Shown piece after piece: positions 36,177-44,687 of a stretch of DNA of 64,000 bases; the stretch's first letter is position 1, and each line of letters starts with the position of its first letter. The notes under the pieces were generated by a model. It was given only the letters and a program-made list of their open reading frames with translations, made no database searches and had not been told where the DNA came from. The stretch spans positions 32,448-96,447 of the forward strand of contig CAWEYR010000008.1 in assembly GCA_963813345.1 (NCBI GenBank), written 5' to 3'. A program made the translations under genes and the position numbers. This DNA is from CAWDDA01 sp963813345 (GTDB lineage Bacteria; Acidobacteriota; Blastocatellia; RBC074).

Positions 36177-36923
36177 ATGAATTGCGTCTATCATCCCGCC
36201 AACCTGGCTCATGTTCGCTGCACAAGCTGCGGCCGCGGGCTTTGTCCGGCCTGTGATCACCGGATAAGAGGTGTTCCTCATTGCCAGGACTGCATTGTCG
36301 CCGGCGTCGAGATGCTGGGGCGAGGACCGAAAACGCGCGAGCGCCGTACTGAGACTTCGGCGAAAGCCCGGACGCCGATCTTTGCAGCATTGCTCGGTCT
36401 GGTGCCAGGTCTCGGAGCCGCCTATAACGGACAAACTGGCAAGGCGCTGTTACATTTCTTTTCAGTCATCACACTCTGGCATTTGGGGGACATTCTTTCC
36501 TTCCCGTTCGCCCAGGTCTTCATGCTTGGCGGTCTCGGATTCTTCATTTACACGGTATTTGACGCCAAGAAATCGGCAGAGAGGCATCAGCAGGGAGCAG
36601 ACCTTGAAGCTGAAGACAAAGAGCTGCGAGCCAGTCTGCGGCGGCACGCGCCGCTATGGGCAAGCGCACTTATTGGCGTCGGCTTCATCTCCTTCGTGCG
36701 CTTCGCATTCGATACGCAATTGAATGCACTCTGGCCCGTGCTGCTTGTTGCCGCAGGGTTCTATCTCCTCAGGGGTTTTCGCGACCTTGCGCGCACCAGT
36801 TCTTCAGCCTCGAGGTTCCGTCAGAATCACGGGAATTCAGATTCGATAATTCAAAGAACGTATGAGACCACGCCGCGCGATTATGCGGGTTTCGATGCGG
36901 GCAGGTTCGACCGGCGCCGATGA
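36177..36923 (+). CDS. B-box-type zinc-finger membrane protein
   Basis: The 248-residue protein begins with a B-box-like zinc site: CVYHPANLAHVRCTSCGRGL, CPACDHRIRG and PHCQDC. Membrane helices follow (PIFAALLGLVPGLGAAYNG, VFMLGGLGFFIYTVFDAKK, ASALIGVGFISFVRFAF, LWPVLLVAAGFYLLRGF). The ATG at 36177 is preferred because it gives the zinc site at the N-terminus. It belongs to the operon after the sigma and anti-sigma genes and overlaps the next by ATGA. Function is unknown; similar proteins occur widely in Acidobacteria. Confidence 0.85.
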   Translation: MNCVYHPANLAHVRCTSCGRGLCPACDHRIRGVPHCQDCIVAGVEMLGRGPKTRERRTETSAKARTPIFAALLGLVPGLGAAYNGQTGKALLHFFSVITLWHLGDILSFPFAQVFMLGGLGFFIYTVFDAKKSAERHQQGADLEAEDKELRASLRRHAPLWASALIGVGFISFVRFAFDTQLNALWPVLLVAAGFYLLRGFRDLARTSSSASRFRQNHGNSDSIIQRTYETTPRDYAGFDAGRFDRRR

Positions 36924-38398
36924 GTAAGATCAGGTTCAAACGGATCGGTATCATCCTGCTGGGTGGTGCTCTGATTGCACTCGGTGTTGTGTTCTTTGCC
37001 TTTGGAGATCGCTCTCAAGCTTTCGGGCTGCTCATTCGTCTGTGGCCGGTCTTTCTTGTTCTTGCCGGTGCTGTGCGTGTAGCGGGATTCCTTCTCGACC
37101 GCCAACCGCGCTCACCAGTCGGAGGGATGCTCGTCATCGCACTTGGGGGAATCCTTCTCGCTGCGGGGTTCCGGGAAGAACACGGTCTTCTTCACATATT
37201 CGGGAAATACTGGTTCTTTCTCCTCCTGGCCTTCATCGCTGGAAGAGTGATCGCGGAATATGGCCGGATACCCGACTACGGTATCAAGCGCCGGCCGTTT
37301 GTCGGAGGAACACTGGTGGTAGCGCTTTTGATCTCCGCTGCAGGTCTCGGGGCGCACTTCGTGTCACGCAGTCCCGAGCTGTCCTTGAAGCTGCAAGCGC
37401 CTTTCGAGAAGCTGACAGGGGCCAGCAGTCAGCTGCTCAAATCTGAGTACTCTTTTGAAGCCACGCTCGAAAATCTGCCTGAGCTCTCGGCTGGGTCACG
37501 ATTTCTTGTCGGCGATTTTCCAGGCGATATAGTGGTTCGCGGTATTACGAGTCCTCAGCCACGGGCTACGCTCGTCAAACGAATATCAGCTGACTCCGAG
37601 GAGATCGGACGGCAGCTCGTCGACAGCGTACGCGTGCAGATCGAGACCAGGGGGCCTGACATCTGGCTCATGCCACCTTCGCTTCCTTCTGATCAGTCGC
37701 TGACCGTGTCTCTCGTGCTGGAGCTGCCCGAAGACGCCAGGTCGAATCTCGAGCTCAACCGATCGCGCGGCAGCGTCAAGATCAGCGGCATAGAGGGGTC
37801 GGTCAAAGTCAGCGAGCCGCGTCGAGGTGTGGTCTTGCGCGACATAACGGGACCCATCACGATTGACCGTGGGAACGCGAGCATAGAGATTTCGAATATT
37901 GTCGGCGATCTGAATGTTCGATCGACAGGCACTGAACCCGTCCGAGCAGACAATATTACCGGTGCTCTTGAGCTGCGTGCCGACGCCGGCAGCGTTGAAG
38001 TCGAGGACTCTCGCGGACCGGTGACGATAGTCGCACAAAAGAATGTCAAGGTCCGCCGTTTCGAGGGTCCAATAGATGCGACATCTCGACAGGGCACCGT
38101 CGAGCTGTCCCTTGAGGAACCACCTCAGTTCGATATCGTTGTCCGAACCGAGAAATCAAACGCGAGGATTGCGATTCCCTCACCCAGCATCTTTCGCCTC
38201 GATGCAATCTCGGATACCGGACGTATCCGCGTACGCGGTTTCGAGCATCTCGAATTACCTCAGAAGGAGACGCGGACATCCATGAATTATGATCCTGGCA
38301 TACCTGCTCCGCTGATATCGGTGCGGACGAGAAGCGGCGAGATATCAATCACCTCGTCTGGAAAAGCACTTGCTCGCAGCGAGGGCCGTCACGAATGA
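36920..38398 (+). CDS. Membrane protein with DUF4097-like beta-repeat domain
   Basis: This intact 492-residue protein has four N-terminal membrane helices (about 8-140) resembling LiaI/LiaF and PspC-type envelope sensors (RIGIILLGGALIALGVVFFA, IRLWPVFLVLAGAVRVAGFL). The C-terminal half (about 170-480) is a series of short beta repeats with repeating V-I-D patterns (SVKISGIEGSVKVSEPRRGV, GPITIDRGNASIEISNIVGD), the DUF4097 beta-helix style. The layout suggests an outward-facing beta-solenoid sensing the envelope. It overlaps genes on both sides by 4 bases. Confidence 0.85.
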   Translation: MSKIRFKRIGIILLGGALIALGVVFFAFGDRSQAFGLLIRLWPVFLVLAGAVRVAGFLLDRQPRSPVGGMLVIALGGILLAAGFREEHGLLHIFGKYWFFLLLAFIAGRVIAEYGRIPDYGIKRRPFVGGTLVVALLISAAGLGAHFVSRSPELSLKLQAPFEKLTGASSQLLKSEYSFEATLENLPELSAGSRFLVGDFPGDIVVRGITSPQPRATLVKRISADSEEIGRQLVDSVRVQIETRGPDIWLMPPSLPSDQSLTVSLVLELPEDARSNLELNRSRGSVKISGIEGSVKVSEPRRGVVLRDITGPITIDRGNASIEISNIVGDLNVRSTGTEPVRADNITGALELRADAGSVEVEDSRGPVTIVAQKNVKVRRFEGPIDATSRQGTVELSLEEPPQFDIVVRTEKSNARIAIPSPSIFRLDAISDTGRIRVRGFEHLELPQKETRTSMNYDPGIPAPLISVRTRSGEISITSSGKALARSEGRHE

Positions 38399-38604
38399 TC
38401 GGAATTATCTTCAAAATGCTGGCTACGCTCACCGCTATTGCAACCACGGTGCTTCTGACCGTCGCGACGGCAAAAAGCGGGCTTATCGTGCTTGGAACGG
38501 TCCTCGGACTTATCAAGGCTATCGTGCTCTTTGCGTTCCTCGGCTTGCTTCTGTTTATCGCCTATCTGGTTTGTGAACCTCTCTTAAGACGTTCTAAGTC
38601 ATAA
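38395..38604 (+). CDS. Two-helix small membrane protein
   Basis: A 69-residue protein of two membrane helices (MLATLTAIATTVLLTVATA and LIKAIVLFAFLGLLLFIAYL) with a basic C-terminus (EPLLRRSKS). It overlaps the DUF4097-type gene by ATGA and ends the sigma-factor operon. I do not recognise a family. By position it may help the neighbour as a small envelope partner. Confidence 0.75.
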   Translation: MIGIIFKMLATLTAIATTVLLTVATAKSGLIVLGTVLGLIKAIVLFAFLGLLLFIAYLVCEPLLRRSKS

Positions 38605-38632
38605 GGTTACTCGAACCTTGCGCCTCGCAAAA

Positions 38633-38660
38633 GATTCCGCCTGAAGGCGGTACAACGTAC
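38633..38660. repeat. Repeat family A, single copy
   Basis: GATTCCGCCTGAAGGCGGTA followed by CAACGTAC; reverse orientation relative to the copy at 4977. It closes the sigma-factor operon and precedes the MerR promoter by 30 bases. Confidence 0.85.
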
Positions 38661-38689
38661 CCAGTGGTTGCTGTCGACAAGACTTACTG

Positions 38690-38717
38690 TTGACAATAAC
38701 CAGTGGCTGTGCATAAT
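38690..38717 (+). promoter_or_regulatory. Sigma-70 promoter and direct repeat before the MerR gene
   Basis: The -35 box TTGACA (38690-38695) and the -10 box CATAAT (38712-38717) are 16 bases apart. ATG 38725 lies 7 bases after the -10 box, so the message should start at or beside the start codon. CCAGTGGTTG (38661) and CCAGTGGCTG (38699) form a direct repeat 38 bases apart across the promoter, a possible operator. Confidence 0.7.
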
Positions 38718-38724
38718 TACTGTT

Positions 38725-39401
38725 ATGGACTTGCAGACAAGACTACAGGGAATGCGCTCGGCAAAGTTCGTGGGGGTTGCGGCGCTGGCCGATGAGGCTG
38801 AGAGGCTTCTGCGAGCAACAGGTGGAATTGCTCAGGAGCGGGGCACTGTATCTGAGATTCCTGATGAGCGAACGGTTCGCTTCTACCTGGGCGAAGGGTT
38901 GATAGAGCCGACGGAAGAGCGTCAGGGATCGGCGTCGGTCTATGGTTACCGTCACCTGCTGCAATTGCTCGTGGTCAAGAAACTGCAAGCAGAGCATCTC
39001 GCGATCAAAAAGATTCGCGAGCTGGTGACGGGACTCAACAATAGTGAGCTTGAATCGCTCCTGGGCGAAAGTCACTCTGGGCGTCTATCGCGCGGAGATC
39101 CGATGAACTATCTTCAGAGCCTGCTTGTTAACCCAGCGCCGCGAAGCGAGGTTCATTTCGACGCGCAAACTAAGTCATTCCATCGCACCGCCGATGATGT
39201 CCGGTATGGCCGATCCCTTGTTCCTGCCGGACGTGACAACACACTGGGAACGAATTGAGATTGCGGATGGTCTCGAACTGCACGTTCGTGATGATTATAA
39301 GGTTCCAGTTGCCGGCCGTGATCATAAGAGATTGGTCGGATGGGATCCTGAATGCGCTGCAGAATTTCGGTAAGAAGCCGGGAAAGAAAGAGGGGAAATA
39401 G
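38725..39401 (+). CDS. MerR-type regulator, frameshifted at C-terminus
   Basis: The N-terminal winged-helix domain reads EIPDERTVRFYLGEGLIEPT, EERQGSASVYGYRHLLQLLV, VKKLQAEHLAIKKIRELVTG, a MerR-family signature. The linker and C-terminus continue across frame changes near 39225 and 39310: SLFLPDVTTHWERIEIADGL, then LELHVRDDYKVP and ILNALQNFGKKPGKKEGK-stop at 39401. The exact C-terminus is uncertain (39373 is the alternative). The stop lies 1 base before the VWA gene start, so the two are an operon. No ligand-binding cysteines are evident, so the signal is unknown. Confidence 0.82.
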
Positions 39402-39402
39402 A

Positions 39403-40662
39403 ATGATTTCAAAGACACCGAAAGTGGAAATGCTGCTTCAGAAGACGAAGCTTGTTGCCGGGGTAGATAAGACAGTTGACCTGCTGCTGAGGATTACACC
39501 GCCTGAAGCTGAGATGAACGCGAGACCGCAACTGAACATTGGCATAGTCCTCGATCGTTCTGGTTCGATGGGCGGCGAAAAGATGGCCAATGCCCGCGAA
39601 GCCTCACGTTTTTGCATCAATGAGCTGGTGGCGGATGACAAGGTTAGCGTTGTCATTTTTGACGATCGAATCGACGTGCTTGTGCCAAATCAGAGCGCAA
39701 AGAACAAGGACGATCTCAAAACGCTGATTGACAAGATCCAGGCCAGGGGCTCGACAGCCCTCCACGAGGCGTGGGTACGAGGCGGGATGGAAGTCAGCCG
39801 TGATCTCATCGCGCGCGGAATCAACCGTGTGCTACTCATCACGGATGGACTTGCGAACGTCGGGCTGACAAGCACTGATGAGATTGTATCGCAGGCGCGC
39901 GGACTCAATGAGAGAGGGGTAAGCACTTCCACGATCGGGATTGGGGATGATTTCAACGAAGAGCTGCTGGTGCCTATGGCAGAGAGTGCAGGCGGAAATG
40001 CATGGCACGCGAAGTCCGGGCTCGACCTGAAGCGGATTTTTGATGTTGAACTGCAGGGACTCGTTGCACAGTTTGCACATAGCGTCTCCCTGGGCCTGAT
40101 TCCAACCGACGGTGTCGAAGTGGTAGAGATCCTGAACGACTTTGAGGATACCGAGACCGGACGGTACAAGCTGCCGAATCTCCAGGCTGGCAATCCCTTT
40201 GAGGTAGTTGCACGGCTCAAGGTGCCCGCACAGGCGGCCGGTACGAAGCTTCGACTTGCCGATGTGAGGCTCGGGTACACGCGTCAGGATGCGACTTCAG
40301 GTGAAGTCGTCAAAGAATTCCTGGAGGTCGAGTTTGCTCACGCAGACGAGGTTGAGGGTCTTCCGTCGAACCCGGACGTGGTTGCGGCAGTCGAGCTACT
40401 GAATAATGCAAGAGCACGTCGCGAAGCCGTGCGGTGCATGGATGCTGGACAGTTCGAGGAAGCACGAGGAATCATGGTAGCCCGAATGGTTGCCACCGAG
40501 GCCGCGCGCAAAAGCGCCCCGGATTCATCTGAACTTGCGGAGGAAGTGTCAGCCTTTCAATTTCTCGCCGACGCTGTCGGCGACGTTGAATCCCGGAAAA
40601 AAAGCCGCAAGCAAATGCGTTACGACGCCTACTCCCGGCAACGGAACTCCAGAAAACCTTAA
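39403..40662 (+). CDS. VWA-domain protein (chloride-channel-like Yfb/TerY type)
   Basis: This intact 419-residue protein has a von Willebrand factor A domain at about 40-210. The MIDAS metal site is VLDRSGSMGGEKM, with the downstream Thr in RGSTALHEAW and Asp in LLITDGLANVG. A beta-rich segment (about 230-330) and a C-terminal helical tail (ELLNNARARREAVRCMDAGQ, then EARGIMVARM) follow. This layout is shared with many bacterial VWA proteins of unknown function. No signal peptide is present, so it is cytoplasmic. AGGGGAAATAGA precedes the ATG. Confidence 0.9.
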   Translation: MISKTPKVEMLLQKTKLVAGVDKTVDLLLRITPPEAEMNARPQLNIGIVLDRSGSMGGEKMANAREASRFCINELVADDKVSVVIFDDRIDVLVPNQSAKNKDDLKTLIDKIQARGSTALHEAWVRGGMEVSRDLIARGINRVLLITDGLANVGLTSTDEIVSQARGLNERGVSTSTIGIGDDFNEELLVPMAESAGGNAWHAKSGLDLKRIFDVELQGLVAQFAHSVSLGLIPTDGVEVVEILNDFEDTETGRYKLPNLQAGNPFEVVARLKVPAQAAGTKLRLADVRLGYTRQDATSGEVVKEFLEVEFAHADEVEGLPSNPDVVAAVELLNNARARREAVRCMDAGQFEEARGIMVARMVATEAARKSAPDSSELAEEVSAFQFLADAVGDVESRKKSRKQMRYDAYSRQRNSRKP

Positions 40663-40671
40663 GCAATAAAT

Positions 40672-40707
40672 GGCATGTAGTACCGCCTTCAGGCGGTACT
40701 ACATGCC
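40672..40707. repeat. Repeat family A, perfect palindrome
   Basis: GGCATGTAGTACCGCC then TTCA then GGCGGTACTACATGCC: a 16-base-pair perfect stem with a 4-base loop. It lies 10 bases after the VWA stop and is the likely terminator of the MerR-VWA operon, though it lacks a U-tract. Confidence 0.9.
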
Positions 40708-40751
40708 AAATCCAATCCTGCATTCCCTGCGTAAATACTTCCGAGGGAAAC

Positions 40752-41277
40752 ATGCGGGTCAACGACTATCAGTTCGAGACCAGGTGGGAGGTTCGTGCAC
40801 CGCGCGAAGTGATCTACGAGATTCTTCGTGAGGGAAAGGATTTTCCAAAGTGGTGGCCCGAAGTCTATCTTGACGCAAAGTATGTTCCTGCCGGTCTACC
40901 TGACAATTTGCACGACCGCGTCGAGCTATTGACGAAAGGATGGCTCCCCTACAAACTTAGATGGACTGCTGAGGTAACTCGTTTGGCGCCACCTGAAAGG
41001 ATAGAAATAAGTGCTTCCGGAGATTTTGATGGCCGCGGCATCTGGCAGCTGGAGGCGGCGGGCGATCTAACAAGGATCACTTTTGACTGGCGTGTCCGAG
41101 CTGACAAGCCTCTCCTGCGCACTCTTTTCGTTTGTTCTCAAACCACTCTTCAAATGGAATCATCATTGGGCAATGTCGACCGGTCTACCCCGACTAAGAG
41201 CAGAGGCGAGCCGGCGGCTGGCGGTGCAGCACACAGAACAACAAGCGACGTTTCTCAACGTGGAGGAAGGAATATGA
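40752..41277 (+). CDS. SRPBCC/polyketide-cyclase-like protein, frameshifted
   Basis: The protein of about 174 residues starts MRVNDYQFETRWEVRAPREV and contains GKDFPKWWPEVYLDAKYV and WRVRADKPLLRTL, then, one frame over, SFVLKPLFKWNHHWAMSTGL and a stop at 41277. The helix-grip fold with a terminal long helix is the SRPBCC superfamily. Without the frame change (near 41130) the frame would fuse to the globin gene, which is an artefact. The corrected stop overlaps the globin ATG by 4 bases. Ligand unknown. Confidence 0.85.
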
Positions 41278-41774
41278 GAAAGCTGAAGGTTTCAGTTATT
41301 GGACTGCTGCTTGTAGTTGCGCTTTCTGCAGCAGCGGTTGCACAGACGAAATCACTATTTGAAAGACTCGGCGGTAAGAAGGCGATTGTCGCAGTCGTCG
41401 ACGAGTTCGCCGCGCGTTGTCTCGCCGACGATCGAATCAACAAGAAGTTCGCAAAGAGCGATCCGGGCCGCCTGAAGGCGATGCTTGTGGATCAAATCTG
41501 CGCCGCAAGCGGAGGTCCCTGCAAGTACAATGGCCGCGATATGAAGACCACGCACACAAATATGGGTGTGACCGATGGTGAGTTTAGTGCGCTTGTCGAG
41601 AACCTGGTGGGCGCCCTCGACAAGTTCAAAGTACAGACCGCCGAGAAGGCTGAGCTTCTCGGACTGCTTGGGCCAATGAAGACCGACATAGTTGAAGTCA
41701 AGTCGACAGCAACCGGGACCGCGCTTCCATCAACGTTCAAACCCGCTCCCGCAAAGAAAAAGACTGGATATTAG
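41274..41774 (+). CDS. Exported group 1 truncated haemoglobin
   Basis: This 166-residue protein has a signal peptide (MRKLKVSVIGLLLVVALSAA, cleaved after VAQ) and a group 1 truncated globin fold. SLFERLGGKKAIVAVVDEFA is the typical start; RINKKFAKSD and DQICAASGGPCKYNGRDM precede the proximal His in KTTHTNMGVTDGEFSAL. A short Pro/Lys tail follows. Truncated globins bind O2 or NO; export to the periplasm is less common. An AGGAAGG ribosome-binding site lies upstream, and the gene overlaps the SRPBCC stop by ATGA. Confidence 0.92.
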   Translation: MRKLKVSVIGLLLVVALSAAAVAQTKSLFERLGGKKAIVAVVDEFAARCLADDRINKKFAKSDPGRLKAMLVDQICAASGGPCKYNGRDMKTTHTNMGVTDGEFSALVENLVGALDKFKVQTAEKAELLGLLGPMKTDIVEVKSTATGTALPSTFKPAPAKKKTGY

Positions 41775-41781
41775 AAGAAGA

Positions 41782-41925
41782 AGTGCTGAGTGCTGAGTGC
41801 TGAGTGCTGAGTATGGGGTTTGAGTTCAAGCTTTAGCTTGGGGTTGCATTCTGAGGCCTTATTGCCTCAGAATGCAACCCCAAGCTAAAGCTTGAACTCA
41901 AACCCCACTCAGCACTCAGCACTCA
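41782..41925. repeat. Repeat family B/C, long inverted pair
   Basis: The left arm AGTGCTGAGTGCTGAGTGC, with GAGTTCAAGCTTTAGCTTGG, and the right arm CCAAGCTAAAGCTTGAACTC with CACTCAGCACTCAGCACTCA, form a stem of about 60 base pairs. The loop region also pairs (GCATTCTGAGGC / GCCTCAGAATGC). It lies between convergent globin and transporter genes and supplies the transporter stop codon. Confidence 0.9.
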
Positions 41926-43312
41926 CAACGCGGAACGTCACCCACCCTCCGACAGCGATCATAACAATTCCAGCCACGAGCGTGATCGCAAACAAGACAC
42001 GATTCATGCGGTACGGTGCTGGCATTTGCGTGCTATCGACCCAGAGCATCGCGAGACACCAGAAGCCGCATCCCAGGACGCCACTGAAGGGTGAGATGAT
42101 GCTGGCGAGTGTTACCGTCTTCCAACCCGTCCATAACAGAGCCAGACCGCCGAGTCCCGAGTAGAGCACAACGATCAGCCTGAGCTTGTCATGCCTCCAG
42201 GTGCGATTTGGCCATATCGCCTTCAGCGGCTCATAAGCGGTGTGGGTGTAAAGTTCGAACGCAGCGTAGAGCACGCCAAAGATGGCAAAGAATATTCCGG
42301 CCTTGTAGATAACGACCAACTGAGGATGTATCACTGCGAGGAACTGTGCCTGCTGGCTGTACAGGTCCGAATCCGTAGGCACCTGCATTTGAGGATGGAG
42401 TACGGCAGCTCCGAGAATCATAAAGCAACAGGTCATCAGCGCGACTGTTCCGAACGAGAATGCGCAATCGAACTGCGGCGCCCGAAGCCAGGCTTTACCC
42501 CGTTCGATGACACTCTTCTCAAGCGACAATCTCGAAGGGCCGCCATCCGTTATGCCAGCGAGCCCCCAACCCTTCTCGCGCAGAAAGCCTACATATCCCA
42601 CATAGTCCTGGACGCCTCCTCCGACGGCGCCCATCAGAGTCGCCAGTTCGAGACTGAGTGGTCTTCGTGCCACCTCCGGGTATTGAGTACTCACCCACGA
42701 TGGAAGCTCGGGGAGTTGAGGCGCAATTGCTCCCCAGGCAACGGCGCCCCAGTCAGGGCGCACGACCACAACAGCTATGAGGATAAGAATTACTTTCAAC
42801 GCCAGGATGATCGCTGATACACGCTCGACGGCGCCGTAGGTCTGAACAAGACTGAGCGACATAGCGACGACGATCATGACGGTCGCCCAGAGTGGACGTC
42901 CCCAGCCTGACCCCTTTCCCAATCCGGTGACCCACATTAGAAGGTTGCCAATTGCGTCGGCAAGCGCCGCGATCCACAACGGAAACGAGAGGACTGCAAC
43001 CAGACCGATCACCCAGGGAACCCATGCGCGCGGACCGGGAAGTCGCGTCCACGCCTGCATCGGATGCTCACCGGTAAGCACAAGGTGGCGCGCACCCGTA
43101 TAGACCTGGACGCCCTTGAAGAGCACCGTTATGACTGCAACCCAGAGCAATCCATAGCCGAAAATCGCACCGACGCGTGGCGCAAAGATCGTTTCGCCCG
43201 TTCCCACGGTAACTGACGCGATGATCACACCAGGGCCGAAAATCCGAAGCACGTGCCACCACGAACCGGTCAGCGCATTCGGAAGAGGCGGGTAGTCCAG
43301 CTTTTGGTTCAT
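41909..43312 (-). CDS. Nramp-related transporter
   Basis: A protein of about 467 residues with 10-11 membrane helices of the Nramp/LeuT-like fold. The start is ATG 43312 (MNQKLDYPPLPNALTGSW). Helix 1 reads RIFGPGVIIASVTVGTGETI, where classical Nramp metal transporters have DPGN; this motif is missing. Helix 6 region is GTVALMTCCFMILGAAVLHP, where MPH would be expected. It is therefore likely an Nramp-related carrier that does not bind Mn/Fe in the usual way. The stop TGA (41909-41911) lies in repeat B/C, so the last residues VVSAEC may not be native. It follows Gfo/Idh by 28 bases. Confidence 0.85.
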   Translation of the reverse strand: MNQKLDYPPLPNALTGSWWHVLRIFGPGVIIASVTVGTGETIFAPRVGAIFGYGLLWVAVITVLFKGVQVYTGARHLVLTGEHPMQAWTRLPGPRAWVPWVIGLVAVLSFPLWIAALADAIGNLLMWVTGLGKGSGWGRPLWATVMIVVAMSLSLVQTYGAVERVSAIILALKVILILIAVVVVRPDWGAVAWGAIAPQLPELPSWVSTQYPEVARRPLSLELATLMGAVGGGVQDYVGYVGFLREKGWGLAGITDGGPSRLSLEKSVIERGKAWLRAPQFDCAFSFGTVALMTCCFMILGAAVLHPQMQVPTDSDLYSQQAQFLAVIHPQLVVIYKAGIFFAIFGVLYAAFELYTHTAYEPLKAIWPNRTWRHDKLRLIVVLYSGLGGLALLWTGWKTVTLASIISPFSGVLGCGFWCLAMLWVDSTQMPAPYRMNRVLFAITLVAGIVMIAVGGWVTFRVVSAEC

Positions 43313-43340
43313 AGAAGAGAAGAGGACGGTAGGTAATGCT

Positions 43341-44510
43341 CTAAGAACTGCGCTCGATCTTTGTCCAGACTCCGCCCGCCCTGGCACTTCGAGTGATTGC
43401 ATCGACTACGCGATTGGACTCGAGGCCATCCTCAAAGGTCGGGAAATCGACTTTCGTGCGATCGGCTTCGACTGAATGCCCTTCAGAAATGAAGGAGTAA
43501 ATGTTGCGCATCAGGTTGCGAAAGGCGTCAGCCCACGCTTCGCCGTGCCCTCCAGGCAGCGCCGCATAGTGCCGGATTGAGGGATCGAGCAACGAAGGAT
43601 CCTTCAGAAAGATGCCATTGGGCTCGCGCCGGCGCCCGAGCCACATCTCGTTCGGACGCTCCTGCCTCCATTCGATCGACGCGTCGCGACCATTCACTTC
43701 AAGTACGAGACCATTCTTGTGACCCGCACTCACCTGTGAAACCGAAAATGTACCCCTGGCTCCATTCTCAAATCTGAGGAGCACGCTTGCGAAGTCTTCA
43801 GTTTCGACCTTGTAGTTTTCATACGTCTCTTTTCCGCTCGCCGCGGCAAATGCTTCCCGCGAACCGGTTGGCTTCTGCCGCTCGGAAAAAACGGTCGTAT
43901 ATTCTGCAAGTACCTCAGAGATTCGTGACCCGATAACGTAGCCGGTCAAGTCGCACCAGTGCGAGCCAATGTCGGCAACGGCGCGCGAATCACCGCCTTC
44001 TTTCTCGAGCCGCCACGAGTAATCATTCGAGTAAAGCAACCAATCCTGAAGATATGCCCCGTGCACAAAGTGGACCTGACCGAGATCACCCCGGGCAATC
44101 ATGACGCGAGCCTGTTGCACGAGCGGGTTGTAGCGATAGTTGAAGGTCACAGCGTGAACAATGCCTTTTTTGCGCGCCGCCTCGAGCATGGTAGCAGCGT
44201 CCCGGGCATTGAGTGCCAGCGGTTTGTCAGCGATTACATGTTTGCCGCGTTCAATTGCGGCCATCGTCACAGGAAGATGAAGATCGTTGGGAGTGCAGTT
44301 GTGTATGACTTCGATCTCGGGGTCGTCAAGAAGCTTCTCATAGCTACCATAAGCTTTCGGAATGCTGAGCTGAGACGCTTTTGCTTCGGCGGACTTCTGA
44401 GAGCTACCAGCGACTGCTATGACTTCGACGAATCCGAGACGGCGGGCAGCTTCGATGTGGTGCGGTCCGACAAAACCTGCGCCTATGAGTGCAGTCTTCA
44501 CCGTGCGCAT
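43341..44510 (-). CDS. Gfo/Idh/MocA-family oxidoreductase
   Basis: This intact 389-residue protein has an N-terminal NAD(P) Rossmann domain (VKTALIGAGFVGPHHIEAAR). The substrate domain has the conserved EKP-like CTPNDLHLP and HVIADKPLALNARDAATML, with the catalytic region AVADIGSHWCDLTGYVIG. It ends with AALPGGHGEAWADAFRNLMR. The family oxidises or reduces sugars and inositols; the substrate is not predictable. It is co-directional with the Nramp-like gene (28 bases apart), which suggests uptake and use of one compound, an inference. Confidence 0.92.
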   Translation of the reverse strand: MRTVKTALIGAGFVGPHHIEAARRLGFVEVIAVAGSSQKSAEAKASQLSIPKAYGSYEKLLDDPEIEVIHNCTPNDLHLPVTMAAIERGKHVIADKPLALNARDAATMLEAARKKGIVHAVTFNYRYNPLVQQARVMIARGDLGQVHFVHGAYLQDWLLYSNDYSWRLEKEGGDSRAVADIGSHWCDLTGYVIGSRISEVLAEYTTVFSERQKPTGSREAFAAASGKETYENYKVETEDFASVLLRFENGARGTFSVSQVSAGHKNGLVLEVNGRDASIEWRQERPNEMWLGRRREPNGIFLKDPSLLDPSIRHYAALPGGHGEAWADAFRNLMRNIYSFISEGHSVEADRTKVDFPTFEDGLESNRVVDAITRSARAGGVWTKIERSS

Positions 44511-44625
44511 TATGGTCTCTCCTTCTTTTGCGATGGTTTTTCCGGCGACAAGCGCACGGTATCTTCGCCACTAAGTTAGAAGGTGTCAAGACAAAGGGAG
44601 GTTTGCGAGGAGGGCAGGTCGTGTC

Positions 44626-44687
44626 AAAAAAAAGAAGGAGGTTCTTCCGGCTCGGCTTAACGCCTCACCAGAAGCTTAACCTCCTTC
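44626..44687 (-). terminator. Rho-independent terminator (minus strand)
   Basis: Read on the minus strand, GAAGGAGGTT (44687-44678) pairs with AACCTCCTTC (44643-44634), with an inner CTTC/GAAG pair around a 23-base loop. A run of eight T (44633-44626) follows. It lies downstream of the hydrolase gene (stop 44873) and upstream of Gfo/Idh, so it ends the creatininase-hydrolase transcript. The rest of the interval 44511-44872 shows no gene. Confidence 0.85.

Noticed and set aside
40752..41774. Apparent SRPBCC-truncated globin fusion protein
   Set aside because: The fusion arises only through a frameshift near 41130. The next frame completes the SRPBCC fold and stops at 41277, and the globin has its own start and signal peptide.
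42191..42817. 208-codon frame opposite the Nramp-like gene
   Set aside because: Shadow frame; the minus-strand reading is a clear polytopic membrane protein.
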